A stretch of DNA of 64,000 bases from positions 18,177 through 82,176 of the forward strand of contig SRJI02000017.1 in NCBI GenBank assembly GCA_005473895.2, written 5' to 3'. Position 1 is the first letter of the stretch. Every line of letters begins with the position of its first letter. This DNA is from Carideicomes alvinocaridis. GTDB lineage: Bacteria; Pseudomonadota; Alphaproteobacteria; Rhodobacterales; Rhodobacteraceae. Of this stretch, positions 46,937 to 57,869 are shown piece by piece. Under the pieces are notes generated by a model that worked only from the letters and a program-made list of their open reading frames with translations, was not told where the DNA came from and did no database searches. Made by a program: the position numbers and the translations under genes.

Positions 46937-47461
46937 TCAGCCGGCCAGCCGGGCTAGGACCTCGCGCGGGGCGCGCTTGGTCTTCGTCCACTCGGTCAGC
47001 ATGTCGGCCGAAATGTCGTGCAGCTTTTTCTCAAGCTCCGGCGGCATGGTGCGATAGGCCAGCTCGAGCCGGTGCCCGTTGGGGTCGAAGAAATAGATCG
47101 ACTGGCAGATCTTGTGATCGGTCGGTCCGACCACTTCTACGCCCATGGATTCCAGGTGCGCCTTGGCCTTGTGCAGCTCGTCGAGGCTGCTCACGTCCAT
47201 GGCCAGGTGCTGGACCCATTCGGGCGTGTTCTGGTCGCGCCCCATCTCCGGCTCGTTCGGCAGCTCGAAGAAGGCAAGGTGACTGCCATCCGGAAGCTGG
47301 AAGAAGATGTGCATGAACGGGTTCACTTCCCCGGTCGTCGGATTCTCGTCCTCGGCCACGGCAAAGGTGTAGGACATGCCCAGGGCCTTTTCGTAGAACT
47401 CCACGGTCTCCTTGGAGTCCTTGCAGCGATACGCCACGTGATGAACGGATTGCGGAAACAT
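46937..47461 (-). CDS. VOC (glyoxalase/extradiol-dioxygenase) superfamily protein
   Basis: 174 residues. Two beta-alpha-beta-beta-beta modules with likely metal ligands at HHVAYRCKD, QHLAMDV and HRLELAY, and a MGRDQNTPEWVQHLAM block between. Such proteins are lyases, isomerases or dioxygenases, and the activity cannot be chosen from sequence. The ATG at 47461 has GGGAGG five bases upstream, better than the GTG at 47467. It is the first gene of an operon with the TRAP system, hydrolase and acid lyase. Confidence 0.88.
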   Translation of the reverse strand: MFPQSVHHVAYRCKDSKETVEFYEKALGMSYTFAVAEDENPTTGEVNPFMHIFFQLPDGSHLAFFELPNEPEMGRDQNTPEWVQHLAMDVSSLDELHKAKAHLESMGVEVVGPTDHKICQSIYFFDPNGHRLELAYRTMPPELEKKLHDISADMLTEWTKTKRAPREVLARLAG

Positions 47462-47488
47462 GTGCACCTCCCTTGCCCAGTTTCACTA

Positions 47489-47505
47489 TCAGCTTAGACA
47501 GCTAA
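47489..47505. promoter_or_regulatory. candidate operator upstream of the VOC-TRAP operon
   Basis: 17-bp imperfect palindrome TCAGCTTAGACAGCTAA, about 28 bp before the VOC start, inside an AT-rich stretch. The TetR protein at 41133 is one possible binder. Confidence 0.35.
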
Positions 47506-47584
47506 TTAATGGAAGTGCATTTCCCTCAGCGAAACAAGTGGATTCGGTGGCGCCGGCGAAAACATTGACGCGAAAGGCATCATT

Positions 47585-48529
47585 TCACGTGTCCCCGCGC
47601 CCCATGGTTGTCTGCCAGGCGCCACTTTCTCGGGAGACGACCAAAGAGGTTATGGTCTCGTTCACCGGCGCCCGCATCCCGGCCTTTTCGGCCTCGCGCA
47701 CCACGGCGCCGTTGATGTAGCCGATCTCGCTCCGCCGCCCGGCCTCCAGGTCCAGAAGGACCGAGGGCTTGGCCGCCGCGACCCGCCGCCCGAAGGCCTC
47801 CACATGGGCGACCGGGTCGGTGACGGACAGCGCGATGCCGCGGGCGCGGGCCACCTCGTAGGCCTCGACGGCGGCGGCGCGGCTGACCCGGGTGATCTCC
47901 TCCTGCGCCATCACGCCGCCGACGGTCAGGCCCGAGATCGCGCAAGGGCCGCTGAAGGCCACGTTGCAGATCAGCTTTTCCCATTGCATCGCCGCGATGT
48001 CCGCAGCCGCGCGGGCCTCGAACCCGGCCCCGTCCCAGGCCGCGACGATCCGGTCCAGCGCGTCCCTTGGCAGGCCGGCAAGGGCCCCGGCATGGATCGC
48101 GCCGAGGCTCGCATGGTGGGCATGGCCCGGCGCCGGCAGCGAGGCGCCGAAGGCCGCGGCGATACCCACGGCCAGCCGGTCCGGGCCCACCGCCTCCGCC
48201 ACCTCCTCTGCCGCGCCGAGGCCGTTCTGGATCGTCAGGACCAGCGTGTCCTCTCCCACGAGCGGCAGCGCCGCCCGCGCCGCCGCCCCGGCCTGCGCCG
48301 CCTTGGTGGCGATCACCACGAGATCGGCGGCCTCCCCTTCCGGCGCGGCGGCGGCGCGCATGGGGATGGCCCGGTCACCGCTGGCCCCGGTCAGGCGCAG
48401 CCCGTCGCGGTTGATCGCCTCCACATGGCCCGCGTCGCGCGACACGGCCAGCACCTCGTGCCCGGCCTCGGCGAAGAGCCCGGCATAGACCGACCCCATC
48501 GCGCCGCATCCGATGATCGCGATCCGCAT
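47585..48529 (-). CDS. ketopantoate reductase-like 2-oxoacid reductase (ApbA/PanE family)
   Basis: 314 residues with a Rossmann start GCGAMGSVYAGLFAEAGHEV, the catalytic Lys/Asn pair in WEKLICNVAFSG, and a C-terminal DLEAGRRSEIGYINGAV block as in PanE. Many proteins of this family reduce other 2-oxoacids. It sits 16 bp behind a tartrate-dehydratase-like gene, so the substrate is more likely a sugar-acid or oxaloacetate-type keto acid than ketopantoate. It is cytoplasmic and NADPH-dependent by family. Confidence 0.85.
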   Translation of the reverse strand: MRIAIIGCGAMGSVYAGLFAEAGHEVLAVSRDAGHVEAINRDGLRLTGASGDRAIPMRAAAAPEGEAADLVVIATKAAQAGAAARAALPLVGEDTLVLTIQNGLGAAEEVAEAVGPDRLAVGIAAAFGASLPAPGHAHHASLGAIHAGALAGLPRDALDRIVAAWDGAGFEARAAADIAAMQWEKLICNVAFSGPCAISGLTVGGVMAQEEITRVSRAAAVEAYEVARARGIALSVTDPVAHVEAFGRRVAAAKPSVLLDLEAGRRSEIGYINGAVVREAEKAGMRAPVNETITSLVVSRESGAWQTTMGRGDT

Positions 48530-48545
48530 CGCGCCCTCCCTGCGT

Positions 48546-49712
48546 TCAGGCCGTGATCTCGTCGATCAGCGGCGCCAGTTCCGGTTTCTGCTCCAGCCCG
48601 AAGCCCGGCGCGTCCGAGGGATGGATCCGCCCCTCGTCCAGCCGGCATTGCGGCGCGTAGCCGCCGAAGGGCAGGAAGACGTTGGGATAGGCCTCGCACC
48701 CGCCAAGCCCGAGCCCCGCCACAATGTGCAGGTTGATCAGGTGGCCGCCATGGGGCATCGCCTGGTCGCGCGCATGGCCCGCCGCCTCCAGGTCGGCGAT
48801 CATGCCGGCGTAATCGGTCAGCCCGTAGCTCAGCCCCGCATCCATCTGGAACACGTCGATCCCCGGCCGCACCCCGCCGAAGCGCAGCAGGTTGGCCAGG
48901 TCCTGCCGGCTGAACAGGTTCTCGCCGGTCGCCACGGGGGTGGCAACGGCGCCGGTCAGCCGGGCGTTCAGCGCGTAATCCAGCGGATCGCCCATTTCCT
49001 CGATCCAGCGCAGGCCCAGCGGGTCGAGCTCGGCCGCGCGGGCCAGGGCCTCGTCGGGGGTGAAGCGGCCGTTGGCGTCCACGGCAAGCTGTCCGGGGCT
49101 GCCAAGCACGGCGACGGTCTCCTCTATCCGCGCCATGTCCTCGGCCGGGCTGGCGCCGCCGATCTTCATCTTGGCGGCGCGGAAGCCCCGGTCGACATAG
49201 CCGCGCATCTCGTCCCCGAGCGACATGCCGTCGCCGGGCGCGTAGTAATAGCCGCCCGCCGCGTAGACCGCGCAGCCCTGCTCGTGCGGGGTGGTGCCGA
49301 AATGGCGCGCGATGGTGGCCCAGGCCGGCTCCTCCCCCGCCTTGGCGGCGAGGTCCCAGAAGGCCAGTTCCAGCGCACCCACCGCGGCGGCCCGGTCCCC
49401 GTGGCCGCCCGGCTTCTCGTTGCGCATGGCGATGTCGCGGACCTTTGCCGGATCGGCCGCGCCGTTCGGGCCGCCGGCAAAGCTCTCCGGCTCAGCGGCC
49501 AGCACCCTAGGGATGAAGCGTTCCCGCAAAAGCCCCGGCTGCGCAAAACGACCGATGGAGTTGAAGCCGATCCCCGCCAGGCGCCGGCCCCCAATCTCGG
49601 CCAGCACCGCGACCAGCGACACGTCGTGTTCGGCAAAGTTGACCACCGCGTTCGCCACGGCCCCGCGCAACGGCACCCGCATCTCGCGTATTTCCATGAT
49701 CCGCAACGGCAT
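48546..49712 (-). CDS. tarD: enolase-superfamily dehydratase, D(-)-tartrate dehydratase-like
   Basis: 388 residues, mandelate-racemase-type fold. The catalytic base motif KMKIGG (KxK), metal ligands in AVDANGRF, WIEEMGDP and TGENL, and the base His in PHGGHLINL are visible. The N-terminal pattern (FNSIGRFAQPGLLRERF, NEKPGGHGDRAAAVGALE) and the YAAGGYYYAPG block match what I recall of Bradyrhizobium TarD, which dehydrates D-tartrate to oxaloacetate. The start follows AGGAGG closely. It is followed by the reductase-like gene in an operon. Confidence 0.85.
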   Translation of the reverse strand: MPLRIMEIREMRVPLRGAVANAVVNFAEHDVSLVAVLAEIGGRRLAGIGFNSIGRFAQPGLLRERFIPRVLAAEPESFAGGPNGAADPAKVRDIAMRNEKPGGHGDRAAAVGALELAFWDLAAKAGEEPAWATIARHFGTTPHEQGCAVYAAGGYYYAPGDGMSLGDEMRGYVDRGFRAAKMKIGGASPAEDMARIEETVAVLGSPGQLAVDANGRFTPDEALARAAELDPLGLRWIEEMGDPLDYALNARLTGAVATPVATGENLFSRQDLANLLRFGGVRPGIDVFQMDAGLSYGLTDYAGMIADLEAAGHARDQAMPHGGHLINLHIVAGLGLGGCEAYPNVFLPFGGYAPQCRLDEGRIHPSDAPGFGLEQKPELAPLIDEITA

Positions 49713-49745
49713 TCCTCCTGCCTTGCCCGGCCTCTCCCTGCCGGT

Positions 49746-49763
49746 TACTTAGATAGGAAAGTA
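49746..49763. promoter_or_regulatory. candidate operator in the tarD divergent region
   Basis: TACTT and AAGTA arms (49746-49750, 49759-49763) with 8-nt spacer lie in the 97-bp gap between the divergent tarD and FMN-reductase genes. Confidence 0.35.
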
Positions 49764-49809
49764 TTTCGCCTGGCAACCGAGCGTCCGGCACGACCCGAAG
49801 GAGACTGCC

Positions 49810-50382
49810 TTGAAGATCATCGCCCTCGCCGCCTCGACCCGCGACGGTTCGCTGAACGCCGCCCTGCTCGACGTGATCCTGTCGGAGCTGGAGCCGGACG
49901 GGTTGGAGCTGGACCGCGTGGATTTCCGCCTGTTCGAGGAGACGCCGCATTACTCCGCCCGGCGCGAGGCGGAGGACGGATTCCCGGCCTCCATGACCGA
50001 GCTGGCCGGGCGGATCGGCGAGGCCGCGGCGATGATCCTAGTGACGCCGGAATACAATCACGGCATTCCCGGTACCTTCAAGAACGGCATCGACTGGCTC
50101 AGCCGGATCTCGACCACGGTGATGGCGCCCAAGCCCACCCTGATCGGCGGCGCCTCCGCCGCGCCCTACGGCGCATGGCGCGGGATGAAGTCGCTGCGCC
50201 CCGCGGTGGAGTTGCTGGGCGCCCACACCCTGCCCTACATGATCTCCATGAGCGGGGTGCGGTCGAAGGCGGAGATCGAGGCGCGCTTCGCCGACCCGAT
50301 GGCGCGGGTCAAGATCGACGCCGCGCTTGGCGGGTTCCGCCGGATGCTCGCCGCCAACGAGGCGCTGGCCGCGCGGGGCTGA
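49810..50382 (+). CDS. NAD(P)H-dependent FMN reductase/oxidoreductase
   Basis: 190 residues, flavodoxin-like. AASTRDGSLNAALL near the start is the FMN phosphate loop, and LVTPEYNHGIPGTFKNGIDWLSR with PYGAWRGMKSLRP are family motifs. The start is TTG with GAAGGAGACTGCC before it. The reaction partner is unknown; such enzymes supply reduced flavin or reduce quinones. It is transcribed away from tarD and convergent with the TauE-like gene. Confidence 0.9.
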   Translation: MKIIALAASTRDGSLNAALLDVILSELEPDGLELDRVDFRLFEETPHYSARREAEDGFPASMTELAGRIGEAAAMILVTPEYNHGIPGTFKNGIDWLSRISTTVMAPKPTLIGGASAAPYGAWRGMKSLRPAVELLGAHTLPYMISMSGVRSKAEIEARFADPMARVKIDAALGGFRRMLAANEALAARG

Positions 50383-50417
50383 CGGCCCATGCACGCCCCT
50401 GCCCCGGCGCGTCGGTC

Positions 50418-51254
50418 TCAGGCGGCGCTCAGCAGGTCGTAGACCATCCGGAGAGAGGTCAGCATCAGGAAGCAGCCAAAGGCCAGCCGCAGCGCGCGCG
50501 GCGGGATCGAATGGGCGATCTTCACCCCGACCTTGGCGAAGATCGTGGTCATCGGAATGATGATGACGGCCGCGGCGAGGTTGACGTAGCCCACCGAGAA
50601 GGGCGGCAGGTTCTCCTGCCCGAAGCCGGTGGCGGCGTAGATCAGCGCGCCGGGCACGCCGATGATGAAGCCGATGGCGGCCGAGGTGCCCACCGCGCGG
50701 CGGATGTCGTAGCCGAGGAAGTTCAGCACCGGCACGCAGACCGTCCCGCCGCCGATCCCCATCATCGCCGAGACGCCGCCGGCGAAGACGCCGATCACCG
50801 CCCAGACGGGTTTGGAGAAGTTGCGCGGCTCCACCCCCTCCGACGGCTTGCGCAGGATCATGTCGAGCGCCACGAGGAAGGCCACCGCGGCGAAGACCAT
50901 GACCAGGATCAGCCCCGAAACGATCCCGCCCAGCACCGCGCCGATCACCACGCCCACGAGGATCGAGGGCGCCCAGAGCTTCAGCAGGCCGGTGTCGATG
51001 GCGCCGCGCTTGTAATGGCCCAGCCCCGAGGACAGCGAGGTGAAGACGATGGTGGCCAGCGACGTGCCCACCGCCACCTGCATGGTCAGCGCCGGGTCCA
51101 TCCCCGCCAGCCCCAGCGCGATGTAGAGCGCGGGCACGATGACGATGCCGCCGCCGACGCCCAGCAGCCCGGCAAGGATGCCGCCCCCCGCCCCCGCGGC
51201 GAGCGCGATGGCGGCGAGCATGATGAGAGAGGAGGGATCGGTCCCGTCCAGCAT
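50418..51254 (-). CDS. TauE/SafE family membrane transporter
   Basis: 278 residues with about eight hydrophobic helices. The N-terminal GGGILAGLLGVGGGIVIVP and the repeated GIGGGTVCVPVLNFLG halves are diagnostic of TauE/SafE exporters (sulfite, sulfoacetate or other organic anions). It is 97 bp after the pyridoxal 4-dehydrogenase gene, on the same strand, and could export an acid from the B6 pathway. That is only suggested by place. Confidence 0.88.
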   Translation of the reverse strand: MLDGTDPSSLIMLAAIALAAGAGGGILAGLLGVGGGIVIVPALYIALGLAGMDPALTMQVAVGTSLATIVFTSLSSGLGHYKRGAIDTGLLKLWAPSILVGVVIGAVLGGIVSGLILVMVFAAVAFLVALDMILRKPSEGVEPRNFSKPVWAVIGVFAGGVSAMMGIGGGTVCVPVLNFLGYDIRRAVGTSAAIGFIIGVPGALIYAATGFGQENLPPFSVGYVNLAAAVIIIPMTTIFAKVGVKIAHSIPPRALRLAFGCFLMLTSLRMVYDLLSAA

Positions 51255-51351
51255 GTGTCTGTCCTTGTTCCATGAGAGCAGCAGCCGGACCGCCCGGGGC
51301 GGCGCCGAGGGGAACCGCCCCGGGTCTGCCGGGCTGATCAGGATGCGGCCC

Positions 51352-52110
<759 letters not shown>

Positions 52111-52129
52111 TTAAGTGCCGTCCCCGGCT

Positions 52130-53314
52130 TCATCCGTCGATCGCCGCGTCCCAGGCGGCCTGCGCGGCCGCGAGGCCCGCCGCCACGTCCACCTCGGCCC
52201 CCGCCGCCCTGAGCGCGCCGCCCAGGGCCGCCACGGCCAGCAGGGCATAGGCGGGCTGCGCGGTGGGGCCCATGTGGCCGATGCGGATCAGCTTGCCCAA
52301 GGTCTCTGCCCGGCCCGCGGACATGGAGATGCCGTAGCGCGCCCGCGCCTCGGCGAGGATGGGCCCCGCATCGATCCCGTCCGGCATCCGCACCGAGGTG
52401 GTGGTGGGCGAGGCGATGTCTTCGGTCACCGGCCAGAGCTGCACGCCCATGGCCTTGATCCCCTCGCGGCAGACCTTGGCGGTCAGTGCGTGACGGGCCC
52501 AGACCGCCTCCGGCCCCTCCTCCAGGTAGCGGTCGAGCGCCGCGTCCAGGCCGTTGATCTCGGCCACGGAGGGGGTGAAGGGGAACGGCTCGGTCTTCTT
52601 CCAGGCGTTCTTCCAGTCGGAATAGCTGAGCATCGAGGCGAAGGGCGCATCCGGGTTGGCCTCGATCTTGTCCCAGGCGGCGTCGGACACGGCCACCAGC
52701 GACAGCGCGGGCGGGCAGCCGAGGCACTTGTTCGGCCCGGTCACGTAGATGCCGGCCTGCGAAGCGGCGGGGCTGGTGGGCATCCCGCCCCAGGACGACA
52801 CCGCGTCGACGATCATCAGCGCGCCCGCCTCGGCCACGATGGCGCCGATGGCCTCGATATCGTTGAGCGTGCCGGAGGGCGTGTCGTGGTTGCAGACGCA
52901 GACCACCCTGACCTCCGGATGCTCCTTGAGAAAGGCGCGGACCTTCTCGGGATCGATGGCGCTGTCATAGGGCACCTCGATCTCCTCGACCTTCTTCGCG
53001 TAGCGCGCCGCCCAGTAGCCGAAGCCCTTGCCGTAGACCCCGGAGGCGAGGTTCAGCACCACGTCCTCCTTCGCGATCAGCGAGGCGGCGGCCCCCTCCA
53101 GCGCCAGCACCGGCTCGCCCTGCAGGATGAGCGGCGGGGTGTCGGTGCCCATGGCCTTCTGCGCCTTCAGCGCGACGCTTTCGTAGAATGCCTGGAAGGC
53201 CGGGTCATAGTCGTAAAGCACCGTCCGGCCCAGGGCGCGCAGCACTTCCGGGTAGGCGTCCACCGGCCCGGCAGTCAGCGTGAAGACCGGCGGGCGTGTC
53301 TCTGCATATCTCAT
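52130..53314 (-). CDS. pyridoxamine-pyruvate transaminase
   Basis: 394 residues, class V aminotransferase related to alanine-glyoxylate transaminase. Lead TLTAGPVDAYPEVLRALGRT, LYDYDPAFQAFYE, DAVSSWGG and the lysine in YVTGPNKCLGCPP are visible. I recall the same pieces and length in the Mesorhizobium pyridoxamine-pyruvate transaminase, where pyridoxamine is a substrate and the enzyme uses no bound PLP in the normal way. It makes pyridoxal plus alanine. Gap to the lactonase gene is 11 bp. Confidence 0.9.
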   Translation of the reverse strand: MRYAETRPPVFTLTAGPVDAYPEVLRALGRTVLYDYDPAFQAFYESVALKAQKAMGTDTPPLILQGEPVLALEGAAASLIAKEDVVLNLASGVYGKGFGYWAARYAKKVEEIEVPYDSAIDPEKVRAFLKEHPEVRVVCVCNHDTPSGTLNDIEAIGAIVAEAGALMIVDAVSSWGGMPTSPAASQAGIYVTGPNKCLGCPPALSLVAVSDAAWDKIEANPDAPFASMLSYSDWKNAWKKTEPFPFTPSVAEINGLDAALDRYLEEGPEAVWARHALTAKVCREGIKAMGVQLWPVTEDIASPTTTSVRMPDGIDAGPILAEARARYGISMSAGRAETLGKLIRIGHMGPTAQPAYALLAVAALGGALRAAGAEVDVAAGLAAAQAAWDAAIDG

Positions 53315-53325
53315 GGCTCTCCCCC

Positions 53326-55129
<1,804 letters not shown>

Positions 55130-55130
55130 C

Positions 55131-56237
55131 TCAGCGCTCCTTCCGGCTCTTGCGGTGGTCGATATATTCCCCGAGCCCGAGGCAGATCAGCAGGCTGGCC
55201 ACCAGCACGAGGGTGAAATCCTGCGGCACGCCGAGGCGCCGCGCGGCGCTTTCGCTGCCGATCATCAGGGCGGAGTAGAAGAAGACCAGCACGATGGCCC
55301 CCACCCCGTGGAACCGCGCGAGGAAGACCAGCGGGATCACCATGAGGCCATAGGCCGGGTTCCAGTCGGCGCGCACGTTGCCCGCCACGCCGAGGATCTC
55401 GGACGCGCCCGAGAGCCCCGCGAAGCCCGCCGAGATGGTGAAGGTCGCCATGGTCAGCAGCGGCACCGACAGTCCCGCATGGGTCGCGGCCGTGGGGTTC
55501 GCGCCCACCATCCGCAGCCGCAGGCCGAAGGCGGTGCGCGTCATCATCAGGTGGACCGCCATGACGGCGATCAGCCCCCAGATCAGCCCGCTCGAGATCG
55601 AGGTGTCGAAGAGCCGCGGCAGCCGGTCCGCCACCGGCAGGGTCCGGGTCTGGGGCACGGTGGTGGAGGGATCGAGGAAGACCAGCTTGACCAGCGTCGA
55701 TGCCATCAGCACCCCGAGGAAGGACATCATCAGCGTGGTGATGATCTCGTTCACGCCCTGGTAGGCCTTCAGCAGCGCCGGAATGATCGACCAGACCGCC
55801 CCGACCGCCGCGGCCACGGCAAAGCCGATCAGCAGCACCGCCCAGCCAGGCACGACCCCCACCAGCAGCGGCGCCGTGGCCGCCGAGCAGACGGCGCCCA
55901 GCAGGAATTGCCCGTCGGTGCCGAGGTTCCAGATCCCCGCCCGGAAGGCCACGATCAGGCTGGCGACGAGGAACAGCAGCGGCGCCATCCGCGTCGCCGT
56001 CTGCTCCAGCCCGAGGCCCGAGAACAGCGAGCGTTCGAGGATGTAGCCGTAATAGGTGAGCGGGTTCACCCCCACCAGCAGCAGGATCACCGCCGAGAGG
56101 ATGAAGGCCGCCACGATGGGACCGATCGTCACCGTCATGATGCGCCGGAAGGCGCTGCGCCCGGGGCGGGTGGCGGCATCCGCCGCGTTGGCCTCCGGGT
56201 CCACCGAGGAAGGGGTTGCGTCCTGCACCATGCTCAT
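55131..56237 (-). CDS. ABC transporter permease, BMP/nucleoside type (first permease)
   Basis: 368 residues with about ten helices of the BPD_transp_2 family, a long N-terminal cytoplasmic part (about 1-30), GTDGQFLLGAVCSAATAPLL near 115 and MVGANPTAATHAGLSVPLL as the coupling segment. The start overlaps the ATPase stop by four bases (ATGA). It works with the 54194 permease as a heterodimer. Confidence 0.9.
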   Translation of the reverse strand: MSMVQDATPSSVDPEANAADAATRPGRSAFRRIMTVTIGPIVAAFILSAVILLLVGVNPLTYYGYILERSLFSGLGLEQTATRMAPLLFLVASLIVAFRAGIWNLGTDGQFLLGAVCSAATAPLLVGVVPGWAVLLIGFAVAAAVGAVWSIIPALLKAYQGVNEIITTLMMSFLGVLMASTLVKLVFLDPSTTVPQTRTLPVADRLPRLFDTSISSGLIWGLIAVMAVHLMMTRTAFGLRLRMVGANPTAATHAGLSVPLLTMATFTISAGFAGLSGASEILGVAGNVRADWNPAYGLMVIPLVFLARFHGVGAIVLVFFYSALMIGSESAARRLGVPQDFTLVLVASLLICLGLGEYIDHRKSRKER

Positions 56238-57862
56238 GCCGTCGTCTCTTTCCGTTCGTCCGGGGCGGGCTGTTCCTCCCGCTCCTCTTCGCCGGCCATC
56301 ATCCGGCCGATGCGCAGGCGCAGGGCCTCTCCGCTGCCGTCGTTCTTCACCACGCCGCGGATGCGCCCGCCCTCCATCACCGCGATGCGGTCGGACAGCG
56401 CCATCAGCTCGTCGAGGTCGGTGGAGATCAGGATGACCCCCATGCCCCGGCCCGCGATCTCGGCGATGCGGCGGCGCGAGGCCTCGATGTTCTGCAGGTC
56501 CAGCCCGTAGGTCGGCTTGTTGAAGACCACGACCCGCGCCTCGCCCGAGAGCTCCCGGCCCAGCAGGACCTTCTGGATGTTGCCGCCCGAAAGCCGGCCG
56601 ATCGGCGTCGTCTCTCCGGGGGTGTAGACGTTGAACTTCGCGATCAGGTCGCGGGCGTGCTGCGCGATGCGCGAGGGCCGCTCCACCCCGTTCACCCAGA
56701 AGGGCGGCTGGCCGATATCCTTCAGCACCGTGTTCTCCGAGATCGGGAAGGCGGCGATCGACCCCTCCTCGAGCCGGTCGTCGGTGAGATAGCGCAGGCC
56801 CCGGCGGCGGCGTTGGGCCACGCTCGCGCCAGTGATGTCGGCGCCCTCCAGCTCCACCCGGCCGGCGGTCAGGGGGCGCTGCCCGGCCAGCGCCTCGGCC
56901 AGCTGCTTCTGCCCGTTGCCGTCGATGCCCGCGACCCCGAGGATCTCGCCCGCCCGGAGGCTCAGCGACACGTCCGCCAGCCCCAGCACGTCGGCATCGC
57001 CCTGCGTCGACAGGCCCTCGACCCGCAGCAGCGTCTCGTCGCGCGCGCTGCTCTGGCGCTGCTCGGCGGTCCCTGCCCCGCTCTCACGGCCGAACATCAG
57101 GCGCACGATCTCGTCCACCGCCTGGTCCTCGGTCATCGCGCCAAGCTGTTCGGGCCCCATCTGGCCCGCCAGCGCGCCCTGTTTCAGCACCGAGATGCGG
57201 TGCCCGAAGCGGTAGGCCTCGGCCAGCTTGTGGGTGATGAAGATCACTGCCAGCCCGCTTTGCACCAGCTTCTGCATCCGCGCGCCCAGCTCCTGCGCGC
57301 CCTGCGGGGTCAGCATGGAGGTCGCCTCGTCGAGGATCAGCACCCGGCTGTCCCGCAGAAGCGCGCGGGCGATCTCGATCTGCTGCTGCTGGCCCAGCGA
57401 CAGCTCGCCGGTGACGGCGTCCAGCGGCAGGGACAGCGCGAATTCCCGCTGAAGCTCGGCCATCCGCGCCTCGATCCTCGCGCGCGGGGGGCGTTGGTAC
57501 CACGGGGCGCCCAGGGTCAGGTTCTCCAGCACCGTCAGCGTCGGCACCAGCATCGAGTGCTGGAAGACCGTGCTGATCCCGGCCTCGAGGCTGTCCGCGG
57601 GGCTGGCAAGCCGCGTCTGCCGGCCGTTCAGGGTCAGGTGCCCCTCGTCGGGTTCCTGCAGCCCCGCGAGGATGCCCACCAGCGTGGACTTGCCCGCGCC
57701 GTTCTCGCCCAGCAGCACGTGCACCTCGCCGGGGTGGATGGTCAGCGAGACGTCGTTGACCGCGATCACGCCTGGGAAGCGCTTGGTCACGTGGTGGACG
57801 CCGATGATCCCTGCCCCCGTTTCCGGGGACAGGTCCGTCCTGTTATCCGCAGCCTGCGTCAC
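56234..57862 (-). CDS. ABC transporter ATPase with two nucleotide-binding domains (BMP type)
   Basis: 542 residues with two ABC domains. First: Walker A GENGAGKSTL near 52, signature LSLGQQQQIEIARALL. Second: degenerate Walker A with GIDGNGQKQLAEAL and signature LSGGNIQKVLLGREL. Fused domains with a weak second Walker A are normal for simple-sugar and nucleoside ABC systems. GTG start, 7 bp after the BMP gene. It energises the pair of permeases. Confidence 0.93.
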   Translation of the reverse strand: MTQAADNRTDLSPETGAGIIGVHHVTKRFPGVIAVNDVSLTIHPGEVHVLLGENGAGKSTLVGILAGLQEPDEGHLTLNGRQTRLASPADSLEAGISTVFQHSMLVPTLTVLENLTLGAPWYQRPPRARIEARMAELQREFALSLPLDAVTGELSLGQQQQIEIARALLRDSRVLILDEATSMLTPQGAQELGARMQKLVQSGLAVIFITHKLAEAYRFGHRISVLKQGALAGQMGPEQLGAMTEDQAVDEIVRLMFGRESGAGTAEQRQSSARDETLLRVEGLSTQGDADVLGLADVSLSLRAGEILGVAGIDGNGQKQLAEALAGQRPLTAGRVELEGADITGASVAQRRRRGLRYLTDDRLEEGSIAAFPISENTVLKDIGQPPFWVNGVERPSRIAQHARDLIAKFNVYTPGETTPIGRLSGGNIQKVLLGRELSGEARVVVFNKPTYGLDLQNIEASRRRIAEIAGRGMGVILISTDLDELMALSDRIAVMEGGRIRGVVKNDGSGEALRLRIGRMMAGEEEREEQPAPDERKETTA

Positions 57863-57869
57863 GGATCGA

